Program-made: the position numbers and the translations under genes
Assembly: GCF_002377905.1 (NCBI RefSeq)
Contig: NZ_DFQS01000047.1
Coordinates: 1 to 12,339 of the forward strand
Direction of reading: 5' to 3'
Length of the DNA stretch: 12,339 nucleotides
From: Psychrobacter sp. UBA3483
GTDB lineage: Bacteria > Pseudomonadota > Gammaproteobacteria > Pseudomonadales > Moraxellaceae
The notes under the pieces: generated by a model
Databases searched by the model: none
Told to the model about the DNA's origin: nothing
What the model saw: the letters and a program-made list of their open reading frames with translations, nothing else
In this document: piece after piece, positions 1 to 7,188 of the stretch
Position numbering within the stretch: position 1 is the stretch's first letter
How the letters are laid out: each line of letters begins with the position of its first letter

Positions 1-36
1 TGAGCTATGCTGAAGAAACCGTACAACTAAACTTGG
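1..36 (+). repeat. Left terminal inverted repeat of the IS3-family element
   Basis: It begins TGAGCTATGCTG and ends AAACTTGG. It aligns without gaps to the reverse complement of 1242-1277, with 28 of 36 matches. The mismatches are at repeat positions 4, 6, 13-15, 18, 24 and 28. Confidence 0.85.
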
Positions 37-65
37 TAAACTAAGCACAATTATAGGAGTTTACC

Positions 66-365
66 ATGACCAAGAAATTAAGAACCTACAGTAACGAATT
101 TAAAGCTGAAGCTGTCAAGAAGATAGCAGATAATAATGGCAATATCTCAGCTACTGCAAAGCAGTTAGGTATTGCTATGCAAACGCTATCAAACTGGCAT
201 AACAAAGCCAATCAAGGCAAGCTTGTTGGCACAGAGCAATATGATCCTGACCTTATGAGTGCTCTTCAAGAAATAAAGCAGCTCAAGCGTCAGCTCAAAG
301 TGGCTGAAGAGGAGCGCGAGATTCTAAAAAAGGCGACCGCGTACTTCGCGAAAAACAGCCCGTAA
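66..365 (+). CDS. IS3-family transposase OrfA (DNA-binding subunit)
   Basis: This 99-residue protein is the N-terminal part of the transposase, which recognises the IS ends; alone it usually acts as a regulator. A helix-turn-helix lies at about residues 10-48, with the ISATAKQLGI...LSNWHN pattern of the transposase_8 family. A leucine-zipper-like coiled coil at about 63-90 (spaced Leu/Ile in the LKRQLKVAEEEREILKK stretch) would serve dimerisation. The ATG is preceded by GGAG with 6 bp spacing. Near its end the frame crosses the heptamer at 326-332, where ribosomes can slip into the orfB frame to make the fused OrfAB. Its length is normal for the family. Confidence 0.92.
   Translation: MTKKLRTYSNEFKAEAVKKIADNNGNISATAKQLGIAMQTLSNWHNKANQGKLVGTEQYDPDLMSALQEIKQLKRQLKVAEEEREILKKATAYFAKNSP
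326..350 (+). other. Programmed -1 ribosomal frameshift site with downstream hairpin
   Basis: The heptamer A_AAA_AAG (326-332) is phased so that CTA AAA AAG are orfA codons, the canonical slippery arrangement. After a 5-nt spacer there is a small hairpin of CGCG (338-341) and CGCG (347-350) around a 5-base loop. A -1 slip here enters a frame with no stop before orfB. It reads KGDRVLREKQPVKYAFIKDN and then joins the ATG at 413, which resembles the usual OrfAB junction of IS3 relatives. Confidence 0.85.
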
Positions 366-412
366 AGTACGCTTTTATCAAAGACAATCGTCAGATATTT
401 AGCACCACTACT

Positions 413-1231
413 ATGTGCCGTGTATTAAGCGTTAAGCCCTCAAGCTACTACGATTGGCTAAGTCGTGACATCAGCGAACAGCAGGTACACCGCAATCAGT
501 GCGAGCTACTAGTTAAAGCCGCTCACAGTGAAATGAAAGAACGTTATGGCGTAGATCGATTGCATGCTCATCTAAGCAAACAAGGCCACAACATTAGCCT
601 GTATATGGTAAGAAGCATCAAAGAGGAACACGGCATCAAATGCCGTCGTCATAAGCGCTTTAAAGTCACTACTGACTCAAACCACAACAAGCTGGTCTAT
701 GACAATGTTTTAGATCAGAGGTTTGACGCTAAGCGTCCTAACGAAGCATGGGTCAGCGACATTACCTATATCTGGACTGCTGAGGGCTGGTTATATTTAG
801 CTGGAGTGAAAGATTTATACACCAAAGAGCTTGTCGGCTACGCTATCAATAAGCGCATGACCGCTGATTTAGTATGCCGTGCACTCAATATGGCAATCAA
901 GAACAAACGACCTACTCAAGGACTGATTGTTCATTCAGATAGAGGCAGCCAGTATTGCAGCCATGCCTACCACAAGATCATTAAGCAGCATCAATTTACA
1001 GGCTCAATGAGCGGCAAAGGTAATTGCTATGACAACGCACCTATAGAAAGCTTCTGGGGCGTCTTGAAGAATGAGTTGGTATATCATCAAGATTATAAAA
1101 CGAGGTTTGCAGCCACTAGCGATATCATTGGGTATATTGAGCTGTATTATAATCAGACTAGGATTCAAAAGGGCTTGGGCTATCGAGCGCCAAGACAGGT
1201 GTGGTTTGACTACTATCGTCAGGCTGCGTAA
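413..1231 (+). CDS. IS3-family transposase OrfB (catalytic domain)
   Basis: This 272-residue protein carries the catalytic rve integrase core. The DDE residues are Asp116 (VSDITY), Asp176 (HSDRGSQY) and Glu212 (PIESFWG), with 35 residues between the second Asp and the Glu, exactly the IS3 spacing. The N-terminal HTH_21 region (about residues 35-80) is also recognisable. No convincing ribosome binding site precedes the ATG at 413. The frame is open upstream back to the slippery site, so the active product is most likely the OrfAB fusion (66-1231 by frameshift). No stops or indels are seen, so it is probably still functional. Confidence 0.92.
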   Translation: MCRVLSVKPSSYYDWLSRDISEQQVHRNQCELLVKAAHSEMKERYGVDRLHAHLSKQGHNISLYMVRSIKEEHGIKCRRHKRFKVTTDSNHNKLVYDNVLDQRFDAKRPNEAWVSDITYIWTAEGWLYLAGVKDLYTKELVGYAINKRMTADLVCRALNMAIKNKRPTQGLIVHSDRGSQYCSHAYHKIIKQHQFTGSMSGKGNCYDNAPIESFWGVLKNELVYHQDYKTRFAATSDIIGYIELYYNQTRIQKGLGYRAPRQVWFDYYRQAA

Positions 1232-1241
1232 TTAAAATCTC

Positions 1242-1277
1242 CCAAGTTTGGTTCTACGGATTTGACAGCATGGGTCA
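1242..1277 (-). repeat. Right terminal inverted repeat of the IS3-family element
   Basis: Read on the minus strand it begins TGACCCATGCTG and ends AAACTTGG, mirroring the left end. It starts 10 bp after the orfB stop codon, a normal distance for this family. Confidence 0.85.
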
Positions 1278-1311
1278 ATATCTTTATTTACTGATCAATT
1301 TTACTACGACA

Positions 1312-2013
1312 CTATAATGCTGCGACCCCAAATAATCTTCCAATCAATGAGGTCGCTAGCATGGCCAATACCCCCCAAATTACTACCCGAGCGGTAGCAG
1401 GAATGATAGGGGCACCGCCCAAGCGCGCTGATACCACACCAAGTAAAACTAAGCCTACGACAGTCAACGAGGCCAATGACCATACCAATGTCTCTGCTGG
1501 CAATAGTAGAATACCTATAACAGGGACGATAGCGCCTACTATGAATGATAGTGCAGAGGCAAAGGAGGCTTGAAGGGGTTTGGCAGTACTTATGTCAGTC
1601 AAACCAATCTCATCACGCGCATGGGCTTCAAGAGCATCATGCTCAGTTAGAGCCACGGCAACTTGACGGGCTAAGTCTTGCTCAAGTCCACGCTGCTCAT
1701 AAATTTTCGTCAGCTCAAGAAGCTCGCGCTCAGAGTTATGCGTCAACTCATGATGTTCTTTCGCCAAGTCCGCTTTTTCAGTATCTGCCTGCGATGACAC
1801 TGAGATATACTCACCCGCCGCCATTGATAAGGCACCTGCAGTCAATGACGCAAGCCCTGTCAATAGTAAGGTTTGGCTGTTGGCATTTGCCGCAGCAATA
1901 CCAACCAATAAACTGGCGGTAGAAATCAATCCATCATTTGCACCCAGAACGGCTGCTCTGAGCCACTGACTACGGTTGCTTAAATGTACTTCATCGTGTA
2001 TAGAAAGGGACAT
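1312..2013 (-). CDS. VIT/CCC1-family Fe2+/Mn2+ transporter
   Basis: This 233-residue membrane protein belongs to the vacuolar iron transporter family, which moves Fe2+ or Mn2+ across membranes, usually by H+ antiport. Signature stretches are GANDGLISTASLLVG (24-38) at the start of the first membrane helix and AAGEYISVSSQ (65-75) at the end of the second. A charged helical region with many Glu/His (about 78-135) follows and corresponds to the cytoplasmic metal-binding domain. Hydrophobic helices lie at about 150-172, 177-197 and 208-230, giving the normal five. I chose the ATG at 2013 because GAGG sits 6 bp upstream; a TTG four codons further up lacks such a site. It is the last gene of the minus-strand block, 94 bp after the reductase-like gene, and its 3' end abuts the IS element. 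Direction and metal are not readable here. Confidence 0.88.
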   Translation of the reverse strand: MSLSIHDEVHLSNRSQWLRAAVLGANDGLISTASLLVGIAAANANSQTLLLTGLASLTAGALSMAAGEYISVSSQADTEKADLAKEHHELTHNSERELLELTKIYEQRGLEQDLARQVAVALTEHDALEAHARDEIGLTDISTAKPLQASFASALSFIVGAIVPVIGILLLPAETLVWSLASLTVVGLVLLGVVSARLGGAPIIPATARVVIWGVLAMLATSLIGRLFGVAAL

Positions 2014-2107
2014 AAATAACCTCAAAAATACTTAAGCAAGAATAATAACCCAAAAACAATTAAACAAAAATAGTGTATTACAGTTTACCCTGTAAATTGC
2101 TCAGAGA

Positions 2108-2800
2108 TTAGCTAACTTGCCTTAACGCATATAAACGATAGGCAATCAGTACAAAGACTACTGTCTGACTAGCGGCATAAAACAATAATAGCGCTAGCAG
2201 TCGGCTATCAGAGCCCACCATAAACACATGAATACTAATGCCCATATAAGCTAAAAAGGTTAAAAAATGCAACCATCGCCATGCTGATTGACCCAGGTAT
2301 TTTTTAAGGTAGAAGCTAAACGCGCTGATGAATAAAAACCAAAATCCCAATTGTCCTAATCCGACACCGATACGGTCAGTCTGAAACCCAAGCGGTAATA
2401 ATACCTGCCAAATATTCAGATTCATATAGTTATCAGCCAATAGAATGACCGCATGAAAAGTAGCAAAACCTACGGCAAGCAAGCTTAAATATTGATGTAA
2501 TGCAAATACTTTTGCCGCATTAAAATACCGACAGAGGCGTGTACTGAGCAACAAACCAAAAACAACTGCCAACCAAAATAGAGCATAGGCAATCACACCA
2601 CTTGCGCGTGACAAATACCAAAAATGCTTGTCTGTGGTCATAAGGATTTGCGATAGGCTTTCTCCCCACAACGAAAAGGCATAAACGCCGCCGACTATGC
2701 CAGCACTTAAAATAAATATTATCCATAGCGCTTGACAGACTTTCTTAGTTAATTTAACTATCAAGTGATTGCTAGAATCAGGGTGAGAGTCAGTATGCAT
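2108..2800 (-). CDS. Ferric-reductase-like di-heme transmembrane protein (MsrQ/FRD type)
   Basis: This 230-residue integral membrane cytochrome has about six helices. The FRD-type motif WYLSRASGVIAYALFW lies at 61-76. Two His pairs suit two stacked b hemes: His102 and His116 on one helix, His178 and His191 on another. No FAD/NAD-binding domain follows, so this is the membrane half only, as in MsrQ, and electrons must come from another protein. The ATG is preceded by GGAG at 7 bp. It starts 75 bp after the FMN transferase gene, in the same direction. MsrQ normally accompanies msrP, which is absent here, so I do not use that symbol. The neighbours instead suggest a flavin/heme electron-transfer role in the envelope. 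Confidence 0.8.
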   Translation of the reverse strand: MHTDSHPDSSNHLIVKLTKKVCQALWIIFILSAGIVGGVYAFSLWGESLSQILMTTDKHFWYLSRASGVIAYALFWLAVVFGLLLSTRLCRYFNAAKVFALHQYLSLLAVGFATFHAVILLADNYMNLNIWQVLLPLGFQTDRIGVGLGQLGFWFLFISAFSFYLKKYLGQSAWRWLHFLTFLAYMGISIHVFMVGSDSRLLALLLFYAASQTVVFVLIAYRLYALRQVS

Positions 2801-2875
2801 GGCTATTCTCCAATCAAGATAACAACTTAAAATAGCAAAACCTTAAATAGTAACGGCTTAAATATGTTTTATGGA

Positions 2876-3979
2876 TTAAAGGGCAATTAAGTTTGGATGA
2901 ATGGCAGGTGAGGCCATGACCTTATGATTAGTATCGACTAATACGGCGGCAATATGATGTTCGGACAGCCATTGCAGCGCTTTTTTCGCGCCTAGGGTGA
3001 CACAGTATTTGGCATATACCTCTGCGGTCAGCGTATCATCAGCAAGTATGGTGGCACTTAAAACGTCACTTTTTGCAGGGCAAGCGTGATAAGGGTGTAT
3101 CAAGTGATGTTGCCAATGGCCTTTATGCCACCAACGGCGATAGTCTTGACCTGAGGTTGCAACAGCGCCAGCACTGATATGAATAATGGCGATATCTTCT
3201 TCCTCTTGAGTCTGCTGACTATCAGCAATATAGGGTTTGGCGATAGCAATGGCCCATGTAATAGGCTTGGTGGATTTTTGCTTATTTGGCACACCAATCG
3301 CTATGTCGCCTCCCATATCGATTAAGCAAGGAAATTGCCAGTCAGAACGTTGACTGATGTATTCGGCCAATTGCATCGCGCACCATCCTTTGACATAACC
3401 GTTTAAATCGAGAGCTGTGCCAGTCGGGAGAAATACTTGATGCTGTCCATGAGCTAACGTGCGAAGCTTGATATTTTTTATGGATTGATTGGCAGCGTCG
3501 TTTTTAGAGCTATCAGAAGTATCTTGCAAAGTCGGCTGAGTAGTTTGCACAGACGGCGTCGGTTGTTTTGCTAAGGTCTCAAATGAGTATTTATAGCCAA
3601 TATCCCACAGGGTAGTTAGTAATGTTGGAGTAACTAAGCCTTGGGTTTTTGGCACAAAAGCAATGGCGCTTTCTAAAACAGTAAACAATTCTGGGCTGAT
3701 GTCCGTCAATTGATTGGTATGATTATTGAGTCTCATCAGCTCGCTAGTATTATCAAAACGACTAAATATATGCTCCCACTGCAATAGTTTTTCTTCTGCA
3801 TAGGCTGTAACTAAAGCGACTTTTTGGTCTATTTTTTGGACTATCTCTTGGTATGTGTTGCCTAGCGTTTGCTGCAAGTTTAATTGCGTAATATTTAAAC
3901 TTATTTGGATCTGACAACCCATCGCCGGCAACATAAAGGTCCTCAGTTGTGGCGTGCTGCTGTTGGTGTTTGCTTGCAT
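2876..3979 (-). CDS. ApbE-family FAD:protein FMN transferase, divergent
   Basis: ApbE enzymes attach FMN from FAD to Ser/Thr of extracytoplasmic redox proteins. Family landmarks are PAMGCQIQI (18-26), SRFDNTSELMRLN (73-85), DLNGYVKGW (191-199, with the conserved Lys197), DMGGD (221-225), GAVATSG (271-277) and HLIHPYHACPA (292-302). Two things are unusual. There is no signal peptide or lipobox at the N-terminus, although most ApbE proteins are exported. The usual HIxDPxTG segment reads HLIHPYHAC, and the usual metal-binding D...T near the end reads TAEVYAK (318-324). An insert at about 138-168, rich in Thr, Gln, Ser and Asp, lengthens the middle. The start has AAGGA 6 bp upstream. It lies between the small membrane protein (53 bp upstream) and the reductase-like protein, as in other flavin-linked ferric-reductase-type clusters. 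Confidence 0.85.
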   Translation of the reverse strand: MQANTNSSTPQLRTFMLPAMGCQIQISLNITQLNLQQTLGNTYQEIVQKIDQKVALVTAYAEEKLLQWEHIFSRFDNTSELMRLNNHTNQLTDISPELFTVLESAIAFVPKTQGLVTPTLLTTLWDIGYKYSFETLAKQPTPSVQTTQPTLQDTSDSSKNDAANQSIKNIKLRTLAHGQHQVFLPTGTALDLNGYVKGWCAMQLAEYISQRSDWQFPCLIDMGGDIAIGVPNKQKSTKPITWAIAIAKPYIADSQQTQEEEDIAIIHISAGAVATSGQDYRRWWHKGHWQHHLIHPYHACPAKSDVLSATILADDTLTAEVYAKYCVTLGAKKALQWLSEHHIAAVLVDTNHKVMASPAIHPNLIAL

Positions 3980-4032
3980 AAGAAGTCCTTAGTTGCACGA
4001 TTGGTCATCATCTTAAGCCCATCATTTTTTAT

Positions 4033-4359
4033 TTATCGAGAAGAGCGGGTACGAGCGGAAACTGCTATCGCTTCAACCGCTGGGCGTTCTACTTCATTCA
4101 CTTGTCTTAATTGCGTGATCTCAACGCCACTTGGGGTTTGAGCCACTATGACGTTAGGGTTTGAAATGCTAGTGCTGACAGGGATAGCGGTGCTGGCAGG
4201 TAAACTATCGGCTTCTTGATCAAGTAATATGAGCCAACCTGCCATGGTGCCAACGACCGAGACGATGAGAATGCTATTTTTAAACGTCGCAATAGGATCG
4301 GCTTTTTTCAGGTTTTTATGAGTGGCTTTAGTAGCAGGTACTTTAGAATTAATCATCAT
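4033..4359 (-). CDS. Small single-pass membrane protein of unknown function
   Basis: I do not recognise a family for this 108-residue protein. It has a basic N-terminus (about 1-27), one hydrophobic segment (about 28-46, NSILIVSVVGTMAGWLILL) and a C-terminal region of about 60 residues ending in ARTRSSR, which by the positive-inside rule should be outside the cytoplasm. The ATG at 4359 has GAGG 6 bp upstream, and the gene overlaps the 3' end of the PepSY gene by 11 bp, suggesting translational coupling. An equally good ATG lies one codon later (4356). Its position between PepSY and the FMN transferase suggests it is part of the same redox machinery, perhaps a tether or acceptor, but no known FMN-attachment motif is visible. 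Confidence 0.7.
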   Translation of the reverse strand: MMINSKVPATKATHKNLKKADPIATFKNSILIVSVVGTMAGWLILLDQEADSLPASTAIPVSTSISNPNVIVAQTPSGVEITQLRQVNEVERPAVEAIAVSARTRSSR

Positions 4360-4906
4360 AGTCATCCTCATCGTTATCATGCTTATAGCTCGTAGCAATC
4401 AGGCGCTCGCTTTCTTTATCGTATTTATCCTTATGCTTTTTCTTATGGTATTTCGCCTCATCATTGTCGTGGTCTTCGTATTTATCTTCGTCATCGTCAT
4501 CATCATAATCAGAATAGTCGCTATCAATAAGAGCGCCACTGGTGTTAACAGGGTTCAAGATAGAGCCGAGATTGGCATCAATATAAGTGGTGTTGGTATC
4601 TAAGCGCACCTCATAGGCGACGGCACCGTTGTAGTTAACCAGCTCTGGAGTCGCTTGTAGGGTTGCATTAGGAAGGTTTTGTTTGGCTAAGGCGATTGCT
4701 TGGTCGCTTGTAAGCATCGCAGCTGATAGCGGCTCAATAGCAGTGTTCTGTTTAACAGCAGCAGTCAGCTGATTGGTGATATTTGCTGCTGATAAGACAT
4801 CAGTAGAATCTGATGATGCTGTCGTTAATGCGATGACACCGCCAAAGAAGACCAGTGAAGAGGCACCGATAGTCAATAACAAGGGTTTTAATAGTGGCAG
4901 GCTCAT
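4349..4906 (-). CDS. PepSY-domain exported protein with Asp/His-rich tail
   Basis: This 185-residue protein begins with a hydrophobic signal or anchor (about 8-29) and carries one PepSY-type domain at about 66-118 (SDQAIALAKQNLP...AVAYEVRLD...YIDANLGSILNP). PepSY domains occur in exported proteins near two-component systems and in ferric-reductase-like clusters. The last 56 residues or so (from about 130) are extremely acidic (DYDDDDDED) with interspersed His and Lys (DHDNDEAKYHKKKHKDK, KHDNDEDD), which suggests cation binding. The ATG at 4906 has GGAG 8 bp upstream; an ORF start 12 codons further up lacks support. It is the first gene after its own promoter with a regulator box (4945-4977), so it is probably induced by the adjacent two-component system. 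It contains an SGAL (123-126) but not the SGAT/SGAS needed for flavinylation. Confidence 0.83.
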   Translation of the reverse strand: MSLPLLKPLLLTIGASSLVFFGGVIALTTASSDSTDVLSAANITNQLTAAVKQNTAIEPLSAAMLTSDQAIALAKQNLPNATLQATPELVNYNGAVAYEVRLDTNTTYIDANLGSILNPVNTSGALIDSDYSDYDDDDDEDKYEDHDNDEAKYHKKKHKDKYDKESERLIATSYKHDNDEDDYDD

Positions 4907-4944
4907 AAGTTGTACTCCGTATGAAATCATGAGGGAATACAAGT

Positions 4945-4977
4945 AGCATACGCGGTGAAGATTAACTCAAACTTAAG
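4945..4977 (-). promoter_or_regulatory. Response-regulator box and promoter for the PepSY-ApbE genes
   Basis: Read on the minus strand: CTTAAG (4972-4977), TTTGA, GTTAAT (4961-4966), then 10 bp, then TATGCT (4945-4950) as the -10. The two half-sites are 11 bp apart, one helical turn, as for PmrA/QseB/BqsR-type boxes, and the distance from box to -10 matches activated OmpR-family promoters. It lies in the 82-bp gap between the kinase and PepSY genes, and transcription would start about 30 bp upstream of the PepSY ATG. The half-site distance and the 10-bp spacer are identical at two other places in this window. Confidence 0.65.
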
Positions 4978-4988
4978 ACAAGGCGGCT

Positions 4989-6431
4989 TTATTTACTGAT
5001 AGTGACCATAAAGCCGGTTTCTGGAGAGGGGCGGTTGGCAAATGCTAAGTTCAGGTTATGTAGCTCGACAATCCGATTGGCAATAGATAGACCTAAGCCG
5101 CTGCCCATTTGGCTTTGACCAGCTGGTCGATAAAAGCGTTCGCTGAGCCGTGCTAACTGCTCAGGTGCGACGCCATTGCCATTATCGAGCACTCGGATAG
5201 CATTTATATCTAGCTGTAATTCCACCAAAGCGCCTTCTGGGCAATAATGAATGGCATTCTCTAAGAGGTTGCGAATTAATAATTTGAATAAGGTGGGGTT
5301 TACCAGAATAGGTAAAATATCGGCAGGATGGTCACACAGCACCGTGCGTTTGAGTTGGATATGTTTTTCCCGTGCCAGCCGATTAACTTCACTAAGCACC
5401 TCATCGGTTAAAGCCAGCCAATCAGGTTTTTCTAATTGTTCAGCAGGCAGGTGTTGCTGTGGCTCTATTTTTGCTAACGTCAAAAGTTGCTCAACCAAGT
5501 GATTGGCGCGCTCAATACCCTCACTGATTTTTTGAGTGTGATAGAACAGTTGGCTATCGTCCTTTATCTCTGACAGTTGCAGTAATTGCTGTTGTAATAA
5601 ATCCGCTTGTAATTTTAAGGCGGCAAGCGGACTTCGTAGCTCATGTGACGCATCAGCCGTAAAGCGTTGTTCACGCGCTAAAGTGTCCGCTACTTTTACA
5701 AATAATACGTTTAAGGCGCTGACCAAAGGCTGAATTTCTTTAGGGACATCTGCTGTGATAGGGCTGTCATCTTGTGGCTGACGTTGTTCAAGCTCGGCGC
5801 TGACCTCTGTTAAAGGTTTAAAGCCACGACGAATGAGTAGAACGACAAGACCCATGAATGCCAGTAATCCAACCAGCATAGGCAATAGCTGCACGGACAT
5901 AGTCTCAACAATCATTTTCTGGCGAGAATCAAGGTTTTGACCAACCGCAATCACTCGGCTTTCGTGCTTGTCAGAATGTTCATCGTGAATATAAAACAAG
6001 CGCCATTGATGGTTAAAAGGGTTCAAGCGCTGATAGGCATGATGATGGTCTTCTAAAAAGCCATGTTGATCGGGGAGAAATTTAAATGACTGCCCATTTT
6101 CGTCCGCCATGAGCAGCCGACCGTCTTTATTCCAGATGGCGAACCCCATGTAATCATCTTCAGCCTCACCAAGATCACCGGATAGCTGCTTACTTTTTAA
6201 GTGATATATTTTGGCAGCGCGTGACTGTTTCTTATGGTCATCGTCGTCGTCATCATGTTCCTCGTCAGCAGATACCCCGATTAAGTAACGGGCGACTTGC
6301 GTGATTTGGGTATCATTCATCTCATTGATTTCATGCCACAGTCGCCAAGCGATAAAGCTGGAGGTGAGTAACCAAAGCAAAGGCAGTCCAATCAATAAGG
6401 ACGTCAATAGTCGTTGTTGGATACTTTTCAT
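4989..6431 (-). CDS. QseC/PmrB-type sensor histidine kinase with Asp/His-rich sensor loop
   Basis: This 480-residue membrane kinase pairs with the regulator encoded 61 bp upstream. Membrane helix 1 is at about 8-30 and helix 2 at about 180-200, with a periplasmic sensor region of about 150 residues between them. A HAMP-like linker (about 201-252), HisKA with phosphoacceptor His263 (DASHELRSPL), N-box Asn392 (LLENAIHY), DNGNG (416-420) and GSGLGL (443-448) are all present, so it should be active. The sensor loop is notable: DEEH, six Asp and another His at 56-66, EDHHH at 127-131 and HDEHSDKHESR at 149-159 could bind cations. The RExxE motif used for Fe2+ sensing by PmrB/BqsS is not seen. I chose the ATG at 6431; the TTG at 6446 has no ribosome site, and the one for the ATG is weak. 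Confidence 0.92.
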   Translation of the reverse strand: MKSIQQRLLTSLLIGLPLLWLLTSSFIAWRLWHEINEMNDTQITQVARYLIGVSADEEHDDDDDDHKKQSRAAKIYHLKSKQLSGDLGEAEDDYMGFAIWNKDGRLLMADENGQSFKFLPDQHGFLEDHHHAYQRLNPFNHQWRLFYIHDEHSDKHESRVIAVGQNLDSRQKMIVETMSVQLLPMLVGLLAFMGLVVLLIRRGFKPLTEVSAELEQRQPQDDSPITADVPKEIQPLVSALNVLFVKVADTLAREQRFTADASHELRSPLAALKLQADLLQQQLLQLSEIKDDSQLFYHTQKISEGIERANHLVEQLLTLAKIEPQQHLPAEQLEKPDWLALTDEVLSEVNRLAREKHIQLKRTVLCDHPADILPILVNPTLFKLLIRNLLENAIHYCPEGALVELQLDINAIRVLDNGNGVAPEQLARLSERFYRPAGQSQMGSGLGLSIANRIVELHNLNLAFANRPSPETGFMVTISK

Positions 6432-6492
6432 AGGCTCACAGGGCAAAAGGTGACGGAGGATTTTATGATTTTAAGTTTAAGCTTTTAAATCA

Positions 6493-7167
6493 CTATAGAT
6501 GATTGTAAGTGGGATTTAAATAATAACCCACCCCACGTTTGGTTAAAATAAAATCATTGCCAAGCTTTTTGCGTAGATGATGAATATGTACTTCAATGGC
6601 ATTACTTTCGATATCTTGTTGCCATCCATAGAGCTTGTCTTCTAAGGTTGCCCGACTGTGAATCTGCTTAGGGTGCGTCAGCATTTGCTCTAGTATCGCC
6701 ACCTCTTTAATCGTAAGCTCAATAAGATTGCCTTGATAGTAGAGTTGTTGGCTATGCGGTTGATAAGTCACGTTACCATAGCGAATTTCAGGTTGGCTAC
6801 GTCCTTGGCTTCGCCGCATCAGTGCTTGCAGACGAGCGATCACTTCATCCAAGGCAAATGGTTTAATCAAATAGTCATCAGCCCCTGCATTGAGTCCGGC
6901 CACGCGATTGGCGATGGCATCGCGAGCAGTGATAATCAATACAGGAGTGTCTATCTGTTTGCTTCGCCAGTTTTTTAATACTGTCATACCGTCGCCTTGC
7001 GGCAAGCTTAAATCCAACAGAACCGCATCAAACATATTATCTTGTAATGCCAGCTCACCTTGCTTTGCATTATCGAACCAATCGACCATCATGCCATGAC
7101 TTTTTAAACCCAAAATAATACCGTCGGCGATAGTACTATCGTCTTCTATGAGTAATATACGTGCCAT
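6493..7167 (-). CDS. OmpR-family response regulator (QseB/PmrA/BqsR-like)
   Basis: This 224-residue DNA-binding response regulator is the partner of the downstream kinase. The receiver domain (1-120) has Asp9/Asp10 (IEDD), the phosphorylation site Asp52 (LLDLSLP), Thr80 (IITARD) and Lys102 (LIKPF). The C-terminal winged helix (about 130-220) has LTIKEVAILEQML, the recognition-helix region NAIEVHIHHLRKKLG and the closing KRGVGYYL. The ATG is preceded by GGAG at 8 bp. It begins 21 bp after the cytochrome b gene, so the two are cotranscribed. Regulators of this subgroup bind direct repeats of CTTAAG-like half-sites 11 bp apart; such sites lie at 7925-7941, 8004-8020 and 4961-4977 and are its likely targets, including its own operon. 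Confidence 0.94.
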   Translation of the reverse strand: MARILLIEDDSTIADGIILGLKSHGMMVDWFDNAKQGELALQDNMFDAVLLDLSLPQGDGMTVLKNWRSKQIDTPVLIITARDAIANRVAGLNAGADDYLIKPFALDEVIARLQALMRRSQGRSQPEIRYGNVTYQPHSQQLYYQGNLIELTIKEVAILEQMLTHPKQIHSRATLEDKLYGWQQDIESNAIEVHIHHLRKKLGNDFILTKRGVGYYLNPTYNHL

Positions 7168-7188
7168 ATGCCATGCTCCACCACATTC

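Larger units (their letters stand above)
1..1277 (+). mobile_element. IS3-family insertion sequence, apparently intact
   Basis: A 1277-bp element is bounded by imperfect inverted repeats that begin TG and end CA (28 of 36 positions match between the ends). It contains a short orfA with a helix-turn-helix, an overlapping -1 frame orfB with a complete DDE catalytic triad, and a slippery heptamer between them. This is the standard IS3-family plan of two frames joined by programmed frameshifting, and nothing is visibly broken. The window starts exactly at the left tip, so the left target-site copy cannot be seen. The right end lies 34 bp beyond the stop codon of the convergent transporter gene, so the insertion did not interrupt that gene. 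I do not assign a named IS. Confidence 0.9.

Noticed and set aside
1545..1922. Plus-strand 125-codon open frame opposite the VIT gene
   Set aside because: It is antisense to a clear family member with a good start and ribosome site, and its product has no recognisable features.
2826..2862. Three CTTAAA copies in the gap before the reductase-like gene
   Set aside because: Their spacing is 16 and 15 bp, not the 11 bp of the three good boxes, and no -10 is placed suitably.
4484..4515. Short GAT/GAC repeat tract as a CRISPR or satellite repeat
   Set aside because: It is codon repetition for Asp in the PepSY tail; there are no spacers or regular units.
4466..4551. An SGAL stretch in the PepSY protein (residues 123-126, within NTSGALID) as an FMN-attachment site
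   Set aside because: ApbE acceptors need Thr or Ser at the fourth position (SGAT/SGAS); here it is Leu.
4322..4603. Plus-strand frame opposite the PepSY tail with a very hydrophobic Ile/Val-rich product
   Set aside because: It is the antisense of GAT/GAC-rich codons; the hydrophobicity is a by-product, there is no ribosome site, and the minus-strand PepSY gene explains the sequence.
6470..6490. Repeated TTTAAG/CTTTTAAA before the kinase gene as a regulator box
   Set aside because: The half-sites are about 6 bp apart, not 11, so they would not fit a tandem-binding dimer of this family.
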